Assembly: GCA_023393455.1 (NCBI GenBank)
Contig: JAEWLJ010000007.1
Span: 123,197-187,196, forward strand
DNA length: 64,000 nucleotides
DNA from: Methanobacteriota archaeon
GTDB lineage: Archaea > Halobacteriota > Methanomicrobia > Methanomicrobiales > Methanoculleaceae
Reading direction: 5' to 3'
The position numbers and the translations under genes are program-made. The notes under the pieces are model-generated. The model saw only the letters and a program-made list of their open reading frames with translations, was not told the DNA's origin and made no database searches. Positions 1-8,397 of the stretch are shown here, piece after piece; positions within the stretch are counted from its first letter, which is position 1; each line of letters begins with the position of its first letter.

Positions 1-2
1 TC

Positions 3-128
3 CTGGAGCGGGTCGACGAACGGGTGCTCTCCCCGGGGTCTCCCTGCCCGGGAATCGAGGAGCACAGCTGGAAGAGGAAGGCCGAGGCGTTCGAGAGGAT
101 CTTCGAGCGGCTGACGGGAACGCGCTGA
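3..128 (+). CDS. C-terminal end of a glycosyltransferase-like protein (partial)
   Basis: Only the last 41 codons are inside the window, ending in TGA at 126-128. The residues are charged and helical, with a tail around HSWKRKAEAFERIFERL that resembles the closing helix of GT4-type glycosyltransferases. It is co-directional with the oligosaccharyltransferase gene 44 bases downstream, a usual neighbourhood for N-glycan assembly genes. The family call rests on this short tail and on context, so it is tentative; that the stretch is coding is more certain than its function. Confidence 0.45.
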   Translation: MERVDERVLSPGSPCPGIEEHSWKRKAEAFERIFERLTGTR

Positions 129-171
129 AATTTACTCTTTTTCGAGCATCACGGATACGCCAAGGTTATTA

Positions 172-2871
172 ATGGTCGAAGGGAAACAGATTCGTAGCAA
201 GGAGTGTCCGATGGCTCAGATGGATCTCAAAAAGTATCAACCATACATCATCATTGGTATCATCGTCCTGTTCGCCCTGCTCACCCTCTGGACGCGGGGC
301 ATCCCTTCTGAAGGTCTGGTGACCGCCGAAGGCGTCGATATGCTGGGTAACGACCCCTGGTACACGGTTCGCCAGGTCGAACAGACCGTTGCGAACTACC
401 CCGGCTATGCCTGGTTCGACGCCATGACGCTCTACCCGACCGGTGACGTCATCTACTGGGGGCCGCTCTTCGTCCAGATAGCAGCAGCCCTCTGTCTCCT
501 CACCGGCGCAGCGACACGACCCGAGATCATGATGGTGGCGTGTTGGGTCCCGCCGTTGATGGCCACCGCGATGGTGCCGGTCACCTACCTGCTCGCGAAA
601 AAACTCGCCGACTGGAAGACCGGCCTCATCGCCGCGGGCCTGATCGCGGTCATCGGCAGCAACTACGCCTACCGCTCACTCTTCGGCTTCGTCGACCACC
701 ACATCGCAGAGACGCTCTTCTCGACGATCTTCGTCCTCGCCTATATCGTGGCGCTGCTCGCGACCCGCGACCGGCCATTCTCCTTCGCGGACCGTAGCAG
801 CCTGACACTCGATACCCTGAAGATCCCGGTGCTCGCTTCAGCCCTCGCCGGTATCGCCTACCTCCTCGGCTACTTCAACATGCCGACGATGATCCTCTTC
901 GCGCTCATCGTGACGGCCTTCACCCTGCTCCAGTTCATCATCGACTTCTTCAAGGACCGGCCATGCGACTACCTGGTTCTCGTCAACGCCGTCGTCTTCG
1001 GCGTTGTCATCGTCGGGACGGCGGCGTTCGGCTTCCCGCACCCCGGCCTCGACCTCTCCCGCTACACGGTCGGGCACGTCATCGTCTACGCCGCCCTCAT
1101 CGCGGGCACGCTCGCGCTCTATGGGCTCGCGGTCCTCCTGAAAGACCGCCCGAAGTACTACTATCCGGCCGCGCTCGCGGCTGTCGCGGCACTCGCCGTC
1201 GCGATACTCTACGTCGCCCTGCCGGAGATCTACGGCCTCCTGGTAGCAAGCCTCATCTCCTTCTTCGGTGAGGCTGCAATCACCACGACCGTCCAGGAAG
1301 CCCGGGCCTGGTCGTTTGCCGCCGCCTGGGCAACGTTCCACTGGGGCCTCATCCTCGCGGCCGGCGGGGCTGCCGCCCTCCTCTGGCTGAACCGCGAGAG
1401 GGTGAACCCGGCCCACATCTTCGTCCTGGTGTGGACGGCGATCATCCTCGCATCGACGGCCGCGCACGTCCGCTACGAGTACTACCTCGCGGCAAACATC
1501 GCCCTGCTTGCGGCGGTCTTTGCAGGGGCGGTCATCGACGCGACCTGGAAGGATGTTGCACGCCTCCTCGGGAGAGGGAGTGATAGCAAGGCGTCTCCCG
1601 CCCCGAATGTCACCGAGAGAGAGGAAACACCGGCAAAGAAAGGCAGGAAGGGCGGCAAGGCTCCCGAGCCCCGGAAGGCGAAGACTCCCAGGCGGGACCA
1701 GCCGGATTACCTCAAAGTCGGAGCGCTCGTCGTGGTCGTCGGCATCACGCTCATCTTTGCAGGGACGTCTCTCCTCGGGAACATCGCCCTCGCCACCAGC
1801 GCGAAGTATGGCGGCATGAACTCTGAGTGGATGGAGGCCCTGGATTGGATGGGCGAGAATACGCCCGACCCCGGCGTCGACTACTATGCGATCTACGACA
1901 AAGAGACCTTCACCTACCCCGAAGAGTCCTACGGTGTCATGTCCTGGTGGGACTACGGTCACTGGATCACCTTCGTTGCGAAGCGGATCCCGAACAACAA
2001 CCCCTTCCAGCACGGGGTCAGCGGACCGAACGGCTCCGCGGTCTACCTCACCTCGACAGATGAGGCAGCCGCAAACAGGGTCCTCGACAACATCGGCACC
2101 CGCTACGTCATCACCGATATCGAGGTCGATACCGGGAAGTTCCACGCCCCGGCGACCTGGGCCGCTCCCGACGTGGGCCAGGAACCCTTCCAGCCCTACT
2201 TCCTCGTCCCCGTGAACGCAGGATCGTCGGAGTACCAGGCGATGCCGTTCAACACCCAGGATTACTACCTGACGATGATCTCCCGGCTCCACAACTTCGA
2301 CGGGTCGATGACCGACCCGACGGGACAGGTGCTCTACGCCGAGTACCGTGATGCCGCATCGGCAAACACCTCGCTTCCCGTCATCACGCGCACTCAGCAG
2401 ATGAACGCCACGGAGGCTGTCGCCGCGGTGGAGGCCTACAACAGGAACGCACCGGCAGGGTCGCACGCGACGCTCCTCGGGATGTACTACCAGTTCCAGG
2501 GCGACTCGATCCTCCACCCCCTCGAGCGGGTGCCGGCGCTCCAGCACTACCGGCTCGTCCACGAGACAGATCAAAACGTCTACGGAAACGTCGGTGAAGG
2601 CGGGCCCGACCTGAAGTACGTCAAGATATTCGAGTACGTCCCGGGAGCCACGATCAGGGGCGACGGAGTCATCGAGGTCCCCATCGTCACGAACACCGGC
2701 CGGGAGTTCACCTACCGGCAGGAGAGCGTGAACGGTACGTTCGTCGTCCCGTACGCGACGTCCGGGTGGTCGGGCGAGGTGAAGGCGACCGGCCAGTACC
2801 GGATCGCGGGCACCGGCCAGGCGTTCGACGTCACCGAAGAGGATATCCAGCAGGGACGCACCATTAACTGA
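172..2871 (+). CDS. aglB: Oligosaccharyltransferase AglB (STT3 family)
   Basis: Transfers a lipid-linked glycan to Asn in N-X-S/T sequons of S-layer and other exported proteins at the outer face of the cell membrane. The protein is 899 residues. The first ~480 residues carry about a dozen membrane segments, then comes a charged Lys/Pro-rich linker (~480-515), another membrane segment (~516-540) and a soluble C-terminal domain. The catalytic-site motif WWDYG lies at residues 592-596, followed by HW as usual. An internal ATG at 211 (MAQMDLKKYQ) is an alternative start that leaves the first membrane helix intact; the upstream 13 residues look atypical. Length is normal for methanogen AglB. The next gene starts five bases after the stop. 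Confidence 0.93.
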   Translation: MVEGKQIRSKECPMAQMDLKKYQPYIIIGIIVLFALLTLWTRGIPSEGLVTAEGVDMLGNDPWYTVRQVEQTVANYPGYAWFDAMTLYPTGDVIYWGPLFVQIAAALCLLTGAATRPEIMMVACWVPPLMATAMVPVTYLLAKKLADWKTGLIAAGLIAVIGSNYAYRSLFGFVDHHIAETLFSTIFVLAYIVALLATRDRPFSFADRSSLTLDTLKIPVLASALAGIAYLLGYFNMPTMILFALIVTAFTLLQFIIDFFKDRPCDYLVLVNAVVFGVVIVGTAAFGFPHPGLDLSRYTVGHVIVYAALIAGTLALYGLAVLLKDRPKYYYPAALAAVAALAVAILYVALPEIYGLLVASLISFFGEAAITTTVQEARAWSFAAAWATFHWGLILAAGGAAALLWLNRERVNPAHIFVLVWTAIILASTAAHVRYEYYLAANIALLAAVFAGAVIDATWKDVARLLGRGSDSKASPAPNVTEREETPAKKGRKGGKAPEPRKAKTPRRDQPDYLKVGALVVVVGITLIFAGTSLLGNIALATSAKYGGMNSEWMEALDWMGENTPDPGVDYYAIYDKETFTYPEESYGVMSWWDYGHWITFVAKRIPNNNPFQHGVSGPNGSAVYLTSTDEAAANRVLDNIGTRYVITDIEVDTGKFHAPATWAAPDVGQEPFQPYFLVPVNAGSSEYQAMPFNTQDYYLTMISRLHNFDGSMTDPTGQVLYAEYRDAASANTSLPVITRTQQMNATEAVAAVEAYNRNAPAGSHATLLGMYYQFQGDSILHPLERVPALQHYRLVHETDQNVYGNVGEGGPDLKYVKIFEYVPGATIRGDGVIEVPIVTNTGREFTYRQESVNGTFVVPYATSGWSGEVKATGQYRIAGTGQAFDVTEEDIQQGRTIN

Positions 2872-2876
2872 CGAGG

Positions 2877-3845
2877 ATGCGCTCTTCAGTCATCTACGGT
2901 GACGTCTTTACCAGGCACGACATGGAGGCTCACCCCGAGTCGGGTGCCCGGTTACGGGCAGCCCTCTCGGGGATCCCGAAGAACGTGAGGTGGCGCGCCC
3001 CCGTCCGCGCCACCGAGAGCGACCTTGCGCGGGTTCACGACCCGCGATACATCAGGTGGGTGCAGGAGATGGCGACGGGAACCTGTTTTTTGGACTTGAA
3101 CACCTACGTCACCTGCCATTCCTTCGAGGCGGCATCCTATGCCGCCGGGTCGACCTTTGCGGCGGTTGAGCGGGCGCTCGACGGCGAACACCTGTTTGCC
3201 CTGGTCCGGCCGCCAGGGCACCATGCCGAGCCCGACCGGGCGATGGGGTTCTGCATCTTCAACAACGCCGCGGTCGCGGCGGCGAAAGCCCTCGAATCGG
3301 TCGACCGGATTGCTATCCTCGACTGGGACCTGCACCACGGCAACGGCACCCAGACGGCATTTTACGGGAGCGACCGGGTGCTCTACTGCTCGGTGCACCA
3401 GGAGAACAGTTTCCCGAAGACCGGGTGGGTGGATGAGATCGGCACCGGCGCGGGCCGAGGCTACACCCTCAACGCTCCGCTTGCGCCAGGGTGCACCATC
3501 ACCGACTACCAGTATCTCTTTGACGAGGTCTTCATCCCGGCCCTCACCCGTTTCCGGCCCGACGCCCTGATCATCTCCGCCGGCCAGGACGCTCTCTCCG
3601 ACGACGAACACGGGGGGATGAACCTTGAGCCCGATGACTACGGCGTGCTCACCGGGATGCTGATCGACGGCACGGACCTCCCCCTCGCACTGACACTCGA
3701 GGGCGGCTACGGGCCGTCGCTTGGAAAGGCTATCGGCGAGATATTCAGTGCCCTCTCGGGGAAGCGGGTCGCGCCCTCTGAGACGCCCCTGCACCGGGGC
3801 ACAAAAAGGGTTGTGGAGATCTTAAAGAAGGTCCGGTTCTGCTAG
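2877..3845 (+). CDS. HDAC / acetylpolyamine deacetylase family protein
   Basis: Zinc-dependent amide hydrolase of the arginase/deacetylase fold, 322 residues, full length for the family. Visible active-site elements are the His pair in PPGHHAE (115-116), the Asp-x-Asp-x-His stretch DWDLHH (149-154) and the Asp of SAGQDA (237); D151, H153 and D237 are the expected zinc ligands. The glycine loop near the C-terminus (EGGYGPS) is also present. Natural substrates of archaeal members are not settled; acetyl-lysine and acetylpolyamines are both candidates. The start follows the aglB stop by five bases, so it is probably cotranscribed. It converges on the ycaO gene, whose end is 13 bases away. Confidence 0.85.
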   Translation: MRSSVIYGDVFTRHDMEAHPESGARLRAALSGIPKNVRWRAPVRATESDLARVHDPRYIRWVQEMATGTCFLDLNTYVTCHSFEAASYAAGSTFAAVERALDGEHLFALVRPPGHHAEPDRAMGFCIFNNAAVAAAKALESVDRIAILDWDLHHGNGTQTAFYGSDRVLYCSVHQENSFPKTGWVDEIGTGAGRGYTLNAPLAPGCTITDYQYLFDEVFIPALTRFRPDALIISAGQDALSDDEHGGMNLEPDDYGVLTGMLIDGTDLPLALTLEGGYGPSLGKAIGEIFSALSGKRVAPSETPLHRGTKRVVEILKKVRFC

Positions 3846-3858
3846 TCCGTGGAAAGCC

Positions 3859-5034
3859 TCAACCCTGCACGGAGCGCTTCCGGTCCGGATCCATATAGGA
3901 GATCTCAAACCCGGGGAGGATAGCCCGAACCACCGGCACCGGGGTCCTTGAGAGGTCGCAGACGCAGACCCGGTCCGTATAGGGGCTGACTTCCTGGAGC
4001 ACCCGTCCTATGTCGAGGTCGAACCGCGGGGTGCTCAGATCGGGGATGTCCCTGATATCAACGGCATCTGCATCGGCAAACCACATCCTGTTGATCCGCT
4101 TCAGCCGCTCGTAACCTGCCTTCCGGATTATCATCTCCCGCTGGGGGTCATTGCGGCCGCCCTGAAGATAACTCCCCCTGCTCTGGGCCACCTCGGTCAG
4201 GGCGCGGAGCGCTGCGATCTCGGGACTGGTGTGCGTCCCCGACCCGATGACAAGCATCGCCGGGTCCTTCGTGACAGTGTCGTCTGCAGCGGCCGCGACC
4301 GTGGGGATGCCGGTCTTCCCGGCGAGCAGCCAGAGGTGGATATCGATCCCGTTCTCCTCGAACCGGTCGAGGATCTCCCGGGCGGCGCATTCCGTCCCGA
4401 TGGTGAGGCGGCTGCCGAGGTCGTGCTCCTGGTCGGCAATGCTGAGAGCGTCCCGCTCGATCACCTCAAAGAGGGCGTGCAGAATGGCCTCCTCGATGAC
4501 GTTGCCCGATGCAAGCCCGTTCGAGTCGCTCCGGAAGAGAGGCACGGCCATCCCGAGTGAGTCATAGGGGTGGAAGACGGCGTTACTTGGAACATAGACC
4601 TCCTCATCGTTTAAGATGTCCCACGTCGGCGTCCAGTGGACCTTCTCCCCCTGCTCGAGTTTTCGCGGGAGAAGCAGGTCTTCGGGATGCATCGCCCGTC
4701 CCGGGCCGATCTCCTCGTAGGTCGCATACTCCATCCGGTCACCCCGGTACTCGGCGCAATAACGCTCGAGTGCCTCCATCATCGCCGATACCCGGGCATG
4801 GATCGGTTCCTTTCCCTTTCCTGCGTGTACGCGAACCGCCCCCCGGGCTGCTCCCGGCCGAACCGCCGAGAAGACGGGGATACCGAGACGGTCGAGCGGC
4901 GTGACGTCGATGATCTCGGTAACACCGATCTCCGCCATCAACGGCTCCACGGCGGCACGAGTCTCCTCCGGGGAGCGGGAACGGTGGGTGCCGTCAAAGT
5001 ACAGTTTCTCTACCGGCCGAATCGTGATTGCCAT
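3859..5034 (-). CDS. ycaO: YcaO-type methanogenesis marker protein 1 (McrA thioglycine formation)
   Basis: A 391-residue YcaO-domain protein of the methanogen-specific branch. In methanogens this enzyme uses ATP to activate a glycine carbonyl in McrA, giving thioglycine near the methyl-CoM reductase active site, usually with TfuA as partner. Seen here are the family's acidic ATP/Mg elements: EALERYCAEYRGDR (about residues 87-100), the SNGLASGN stretch followed by EEAILHALFEVIERDA, and a Pro-rich end around RTPVPVVRAILPG. No TfuA homologue is adjacent. The ATG at 5034 is preceded in its own strand by an AAGGGATC sequence. It is transcribed divergently from the DUF2098 gene across a 57-base gap. 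Family assignment is firm; the reaction is inferred from studied homologues. Confidence 0.9.
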   Translation of the reverse strand: MAITIRPVEKLYFDGTHRSRSPEETRAAVEPLMAEIGVTEIIDVTPLDRLGIPVFSAVRPGAARGAVRVHAGKGKEPIHARVSAMMEALERYCAEYRGDRMEYATYEEIGPGRAMHPEDLLLPRKLEQGEKVHWTPTWDILNDEEVYVPSNAVFHPYDSLGMAVPLFRSDSNGLASGNVIEEAILHALFEVIERDALSIADQEHDLGSRLTIGTECAAREILDRFEENGIDIHLWLLAGKTGIPTVAAAADDTVTKDPAMLVIGSGTHTSPEIAALRALTEVAQSRGSYLQGGRNDPQREMIIRKAGYERLKRINRMWFADADAVDIRDIPDLSTPRFDLDIGRVLQEVSPYTDRVCVCDLSRTPVPVVRAILPGFEISYMDPDRKRSVQG

Positions 5035-5091
5035 TGAAGATCCCTTGGAGGTGATACCTTAATAGTATGGCGAGATGTACTCTACCACATT

Positions 5092-5382
5092 ATGAGCACG
5101 GATGAGATGCCAGTGGGCGCAATCGTCCGATACCCACGCACCGGCACGACCGGAAAGGTCGTGCGGATCGAGGAGATCGACGGCCGCAGGTATGCCGAGA
5201 TCGACAGCACCGGGCTCTATTACCGGGTGGACGAACTGATCGGCGCCGATAAAACGACCGGAAAGGCAGAGAGAGAGGAGCGCTCTCTTGAGGAGTACCT
5301 CAAGGAGCACACGGAACTTCAGGAGCAGCTCGAGGAGGTCTGGGAAGTGGGGACGGATCGGAGCTGTGAGGGCGGTGGCTAG
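5092..5382 (+). CDS. DUF2098 family protein
   Basis: Small soluble protein of 96 residues that matches the methanogen-conserved DUF2098 pattern: an N-terminal beta-rich part (VGAIVRYPRTGTTGKVVRIEE, a KOW/SH3-like strand pattern) and an acidic helical C-terminal tail with Glu/Leu spacing (~60-85) that could form a short coiled coil. No biochemical role is known. It is read divergently from ycaO and its end overlaps the 3' end of nikR on the other strand by four bases, so the two are convergent. The family assignment comes from recalled sequence pattern only. Confidence 0.7.
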   Translation: MSTDEMPVGAIVRYPRTGTTGKVVRIEEIDGRRYAEIDSTGLYYRVDELIGADKTTGKAEREERSLEEYLKEHTELQEQLEEVWEVGTDRSCEGGG

Positions 5383-5801
5383 CCCTCGATCGGTATGGTG
5401 GTGAGTTTCACCGCCTCGACACCTTTTTGTGCCATCAGTCTCTCGGTAATATCCTTCAGTACAACCCCGTCCCCCCGGATAAGGATCACTTCGAGGCACT
5501 TGTTGTGAGTCACATGCGAGTGCAGAGATGCCTGAATGCTGCTGGAGTACTGGTGCTGGATCTCGGTGAGTGTCTGGAGCAGCCCCCGCTGGTCATGGTC
5601 GTAGACCATGGTGATGACGCCCTGGCGCTCGCCTTTTACGTCGGATATCCATTGGTAGTGAGTGATGTAACTGCGTATTGAATCCCGTATCCCTTCGGAA
5701 CGGGATGAGTACCCCCGGAGACTCAGGATCTCATCGAACTTATCGAGGAGGTTCTTGGGGAGTGAGATCCCGATACGTGAAAGTTCGGTATCGCCTGACA
5801 T
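5379..5801 (-). CDS. nikR: Nickel-responsive transcription regulator NikR
   Basis: Ribbon-helix-helix DNA-binding protein with a nickel-sensing ACT-like C-terminal domain, 140 residues, the normal length. The N-terminal RHH is ELSRIGISLPKNLLDKFDEIL followed by SRSEGIRDSIRSYI (about 6-48). The metal site is visible as His residues in HSHVTHNKC plus the Cys that closes this motif, the standard His-His-His-Cys nickel set (with His from the partner subunit). Methanogens need nickel for F430, hydrogenases and CODH, so control of nickel uptake is the expected role. No nickel transporter gene lies next to it. Two palindromic elements sit upstream of its promoter. Confidence 0.9.
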   Translation of the reverse strand: MSGDTELSRIGISLPKNLLDKFDEILSLRGYSSRSEGIRDSIRSYITHYQWISDVKGERQGVITMVYDHDQRGLLQTLTEIQHQYSSSIQASLHSHVTHNKCLEVILIRGDGVVLKDITERLMAQKGVEAVKLTTIPIEG

Positions 5802-5865
5802 TGCGATCAGTTCTCATATCTCATTTCATAGAGTATAAATTTTCGCTATCAACCCGGTCATTATT

Positions 5866-5895
5866 CATACTTCGTATGCCAAACAGAATATGGCA
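5866..5895. promoter_or_regulatory. Paired palindromic elements between nikR and the aIF2-gamma gene
   Basis: Two inverted repeats lie back to back: CATAC-TTC-GTATG at 5866-5878, and TGCCA-N9-TGGCA at 5877-5895. The first half-sites recall the GTATGA/TCATAC words of characterised bacterial NikR operators, though the spacing is much shorter. On the minus strand a TATA-like TTTATAC (about 5833-5842) lies between the palindromes and nikR, so a protein bound here would sit upstream of the nikR promoter. An autoregulatory role is inference. Confidence 0.35.
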
Positions 5896-6009
5896 ACCCG
5901 GGGCTAACTTGCGCGTACTGCAGAAGCGCAACACCGAGCGGCAGAATAACCCCAACCGATTATGTATAAGTAGTGTCACTATATATTGGATAAGGAGGTT
6001 CGAAAACTT

Positions 6010-7245
6010 TTGCGAGATGCACTCATTCCTGGTGTCAATATTGGGCTCGTGGGTCACGTCGATCACGGCAAAACAACCCTGGTCAGCGCGCTGACCGGTA
6101 CCTGGACGGACAGGCACAGCGAGGAGATTAAGCGCGGCATCTCCATCCGGCTTGGCTACGCCGATACAACATTCTACAAGTGCGAAAAGTGCGAGGGTGC
6201 GGAGGCCTATTCCTCCAAGCCGGAATGCCCGGCCTGCGGAGGGAAGGCGATTCCGTTCCGGACGGTCTCGTTCGTCGATGCGCCTGGCCACGAGACGCTG
6301 ATGGCGACGATGCTCTCGGGTTCCGCGCTGATGGACGGCGCGATGCTCGTCATCGCTGCAAACGAGGTCTGCCCGCAGCCCCAGACCAAGGAGCACCTGA
6401 TGGCGCTCGAGCTGATCGGTATCAAGAGGATCGTCATCGTCCAGAACAAGATCGATGTGGTCACGCAGACCGAAGCACTGGAGCACTACAAACAGATCAA
6501 GCGGTTCATCAAGGGCACCATCGCCGAGAACGCGCCCATCATCCCGGTCTCCGCACAGAAGGGAGTCAATATCGGCGTCCTGATCCAGACCCTGGACGAG
6601 GTCGTCCCGGAGCCCGAACGCGATCCGGAGATCGACCCGCTGCTGCTCATCGCGCGGTCGTTCGATGTCAACAAACCCGGTTGCAACTGGCGGGACGTGA
6701 AAGGCGGAGTCATCGGGGGTTCGCTCACCCGAGGGGTCCTCCGCGAAGGGGACGACATTGAGATCCGCCCCGGCCGACAGGTCCAGATCGAGAACCGGAC
6801 AAAGTGGGAGCCGATCGAGACGAAGATCACCTCCATCAATGCAGGCAAGATCGGGGTGACCGAGGCGGCGCCCGGGGGCCTCCTTGGTGTCGCGACGAAA
6901 CTCGATCCGGCACTGACGAAGAGCGACGCCCTCGCGGGACAGATTGCCGGGCTCGCGGGGAAACTCCCGCCGGTCTGGGAACGTCTGAAGTTCGACGTCA
7001 CGCTGATGGACCGGGTGGTCGGCGCGGACAGCGAGCAGATCATCGAGCCCCTGAAGCACAAGGAGCCGCTGATGCTCTCGGTCGGCACCGCCGTGACGGT
7101 CGGCGTGATCGTGAATACAAAGAAGAACCAGGTGGAGGTTCAGCTGAAGCGGGCGGTCTGCGCGGAGATCGGCGCACGGATCGCCATCAGCAGACAGGTC
7201 GGCGGAAGATGGCGGCTGATCGGCATGGGTGTTCTGGTCGAGTGA
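6010..7245 (+). CDS. eif2g: Translation initiation factor aIF2 subunit gamma
   Basis: GTPase subunit of the archaeal initiator tRNA carrier; binds Met-tRNAi and delivers it to the small ribosomal subunit. Seen: G1 motif GHVDHGKT (residues 15-22), a zinc knuckle with two CxxC pairs (CEKC and CPAC, about 58-76), the G3 motif DAPGH and the G4 motif NKID, then two beta-barrel domains. I place the start at TTG 6010, because AAGGAGG at 5992-5998 precedes it at a usable distance and the family normally begins just before the strand IPGVNIGLVGHVD. An upstream in-frame TTG at 5986 would add eight residues but would put the ribosome site inside the gene. Length from 6010 is 411 residues, normal. Confidence 0.93.
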   Translation: MRDALIPGVNIGLVGHVDHGKTTLVSALTGTWTDRHSEEIKRGISIRLGYADTTFYKCEKCEGAEAYSSKPECPACGGKAIPFRTVSFVDAPGHETLMATMLSGSALMDGAMLVIAANEVCPQPQTKEHLMALELIGIKRIVIVQNKIDVVTQTEALEHYKQIKRFIKGTIAENAPIIPVSAQKGVNIGVLIQTLDEVVPEPERDPEIDPLLLIARSFDVNKPGCNWRDVKGGVIGGSLTRGVLREGDDIEIRPGRQVQIENRTKWEPIETKITSINAGKIGVTEAAPGGLLGVATKLDPALTKSDALAGQIAGLAGKLPPVWERLKFDVTLMDRVVGADSEQIIEPLKHKEPLMLSVGTAVTVGVIVNTKKNQVEVQLKRAVCAEIGARIAISRQVGGRWRLIGMGVLVE

Positions 7246-7622
7246 GGGTACTCCTCGACACGAACGCCCTGCTGATGCCGGCCCAGTTCGGGATCGACCT
7301 GTGTGACGGGCTCATGGCACTCTTCGGGGACTTCGAACCGGTGACGCTCGAAGAGGTGATCGGTGAACTCTCGGGGCTCGCCCGGGGCCGCGGCCGTGAT
7401 GCGGCTGCCGCCCGCGTGGGCCTTGTGATCGCCCGGCGCTCGACGATCGTCCCGAGCGGGAGTGCCGCGGAGCGTGTGGACGACCGGGTGATCGAGTATG
7501 CCCAGCGGGAAGGATGCACCGTGGTGACGAATGATCGCCAGCTCCGGAACGCTCTCCTCTGCGAGGGGATCGACGTTGTTTCAATGCGGAGAGGGAGAAC
7601 GCTGGAGCTGATGAGGGGGTAG
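7242..7622 (+). CDS. PIN-domain protein (rRNA-processing nuclease-like)
   Basis: A 126-residue PIN domain beginning at GTG 7242, overlapping the aIF2-gamma stop by four bases. The conserved acidic residues of the metal site are visible: Asp in LLDTNALL near residue 6, Glu in LEEVIGEL near 38, Asp in DDRVIEY near 84 and Asp in TNDRQL near 103. It resembles the stand-alone archaeal PIN proteins related to Fcf1/Utp24 that are encoded next to aIF2-gamma, rather than VapC toxins: no antitoxin gene is adjacent and it sits inside an information-processing operon. Function in pre-rRNA or other RNA cleavage is inference. Confidence 0.83.
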   Translation: MRVLLDTNALLMPAQFGIDLCDGLMALFGDFEPVTLEEVIGELSGLARGRGRDAAAARVGLVIARRSTIVPSGSAAERVDDRVIEYAQREGCTVVTNDRQLRNALLCEGIDVVSMRRGRTLELMRG

Positions 7623-7628
7623 TCTAAA

Positions 7629-8195
7629 ATGTATTACAAAATGACGCTGGAGGACAAGGTGCGCGTTCCGCCGCACCGCCTCGGGGAAGACCTGGAGAAG
7701 GTCATCCTGAATGTGCTGCAGGAGCAGCTGGAAGGCAGCATCGCAAAGGAGATCGGCATCTACATTGCGGTGACGAATATTCTCAACGTCGGCGAAGGGG
7801 AGCTGATCCCCGGAGACGGCGCCGTCTACTACGACGTCAGGTTCGAGGCGGCGGTGATCCGCCTGGCACTCCAGGAGGTGATCGAGGGGCAGGTGGTCGA
7901 GACGACGAGTTTCGGCGCCTTCGTCAGCCTGGGGCCGATCGACGCCATGCTCCACGTGAGCCAGATATCGGACGAATACATCAGTTACGACGAGAAGAAC
8001 GGCAGGCTGGTCTGCCAGGACTCGAAGCGAGCGATCTCCGTCGGCGACGGTGTCCGGGCCAGGATCGTTGCGCTCTCGCTGAACGAGCGCGAGCCGAGAG
8101 AGAGTAAGATCGGCCTCACCATGCGCCAGTCGGGCCTTGGGACCACGACCTGGCTGGAAGAGGAACTCGTTGAGGAGAAGAAGGGGGCGGCATAG
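7629..8195 (+). CDS. rpo7: DNA-directed RNA polymerase subunit Rpo7 (RpoE')
   Basis: Stalk subunit of the archaeal RNA polymerase, equivalent to eukaryotic Rpb7; with Rpo4 it binds emerging RNA and helps open complex formation. The 188-residue protein has the N-terminal RNP-like half (MYYKMTLEDKVRVPPHRLG to about 80) and an S1/OB domain (about 82-165, including VVETTSFGAFVSLGPIDAMLH). Length is typical. It lies six bases after the PIN gene and one base before spt4, so these are clearly one transcription unit. The last ~20 residues are acidic and then lysine-rich. Confidence 0.95.
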   Translation: MYYKMTLEDKVRVPPHRLGEDLEKVILNVLQEQLEGSIAKEIGIYIAVTNILNVGEGELIPGDGAVYYDVRFEAAVIRLALQEVIEGQVVETTSFGAFVSLGPIDAMLHVSQISDEYISYDEKNGRLVCQDSKRAISVGDGVRARIVALSLNEREPRESKIGLTMRQSGLGTTTWLEEELVEEKKGAA

Positions 8196-8196
8196 G

Positions 8197-8397
8197 ATGG
8201 TCGTTCGCAAGAAGGTGGTCAAGGTCTGCCGCGAGTGCCACCGGGTCGTCGAGGGGGAGAACTGCACCATCTGCAGCACGTCGAACCTGAGCGAGGACTG
8301 GGCGGGCTACGTCGTGATCATCGATCCGGAGCGCTCGGAGATCGCGAAGAAGATGAACATCACCATGGCCGGCAGGTACGCACTGAAGGTCCGCTGA
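8197..8397 (+). CDS. spt4: Transcription elongation factor Spt4 (RpoE'')
   Basis: Small zinc-binding protein of 66 residues that pairs with Spt5/NusG to keep RNA polymerase processive. Two CxxC knuckles are visible (CREC near 11-14 and CTIC near 24-27), followed by the Spt4 core with SEDWAGYVVIIDP and a C-terminal MAGRYALKVR. It starts one base after the rpo7 stop; its TGA at 8395-8397 overlaps the next start codon. The rpo7-spt4 order is the common archaeal one. Confidence 0.95.
   Translation: MVVRKKVVKVCRECHRVVEGENCTICSTSNLSEDWAGYVVIIDPERSEIAKKMNITMAGRYALKVR

Noticed and set aside
838..2574. A 578-codon open frame on the minus strand inside aglB
   Set aside because: It is a mirror of codon bias in a GC-rich gene; the translation is Arg/Asp/Val-rich without motifs and the + strand encodes a complete AglB.
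5821..7059. Long minus-strand frame opposite aIF2-gamma
   Set aside because: Composition is that of an antisense shadow, and aIF2-gamma on + is unmistakable.
7242..7622. VapC toxin of a toxin-antitoxin pair
   Set aside because: No antitoxin gene is adjacent and the gene is embedded in a translation/transcription operon, which fits the stand-alone PIN family better.
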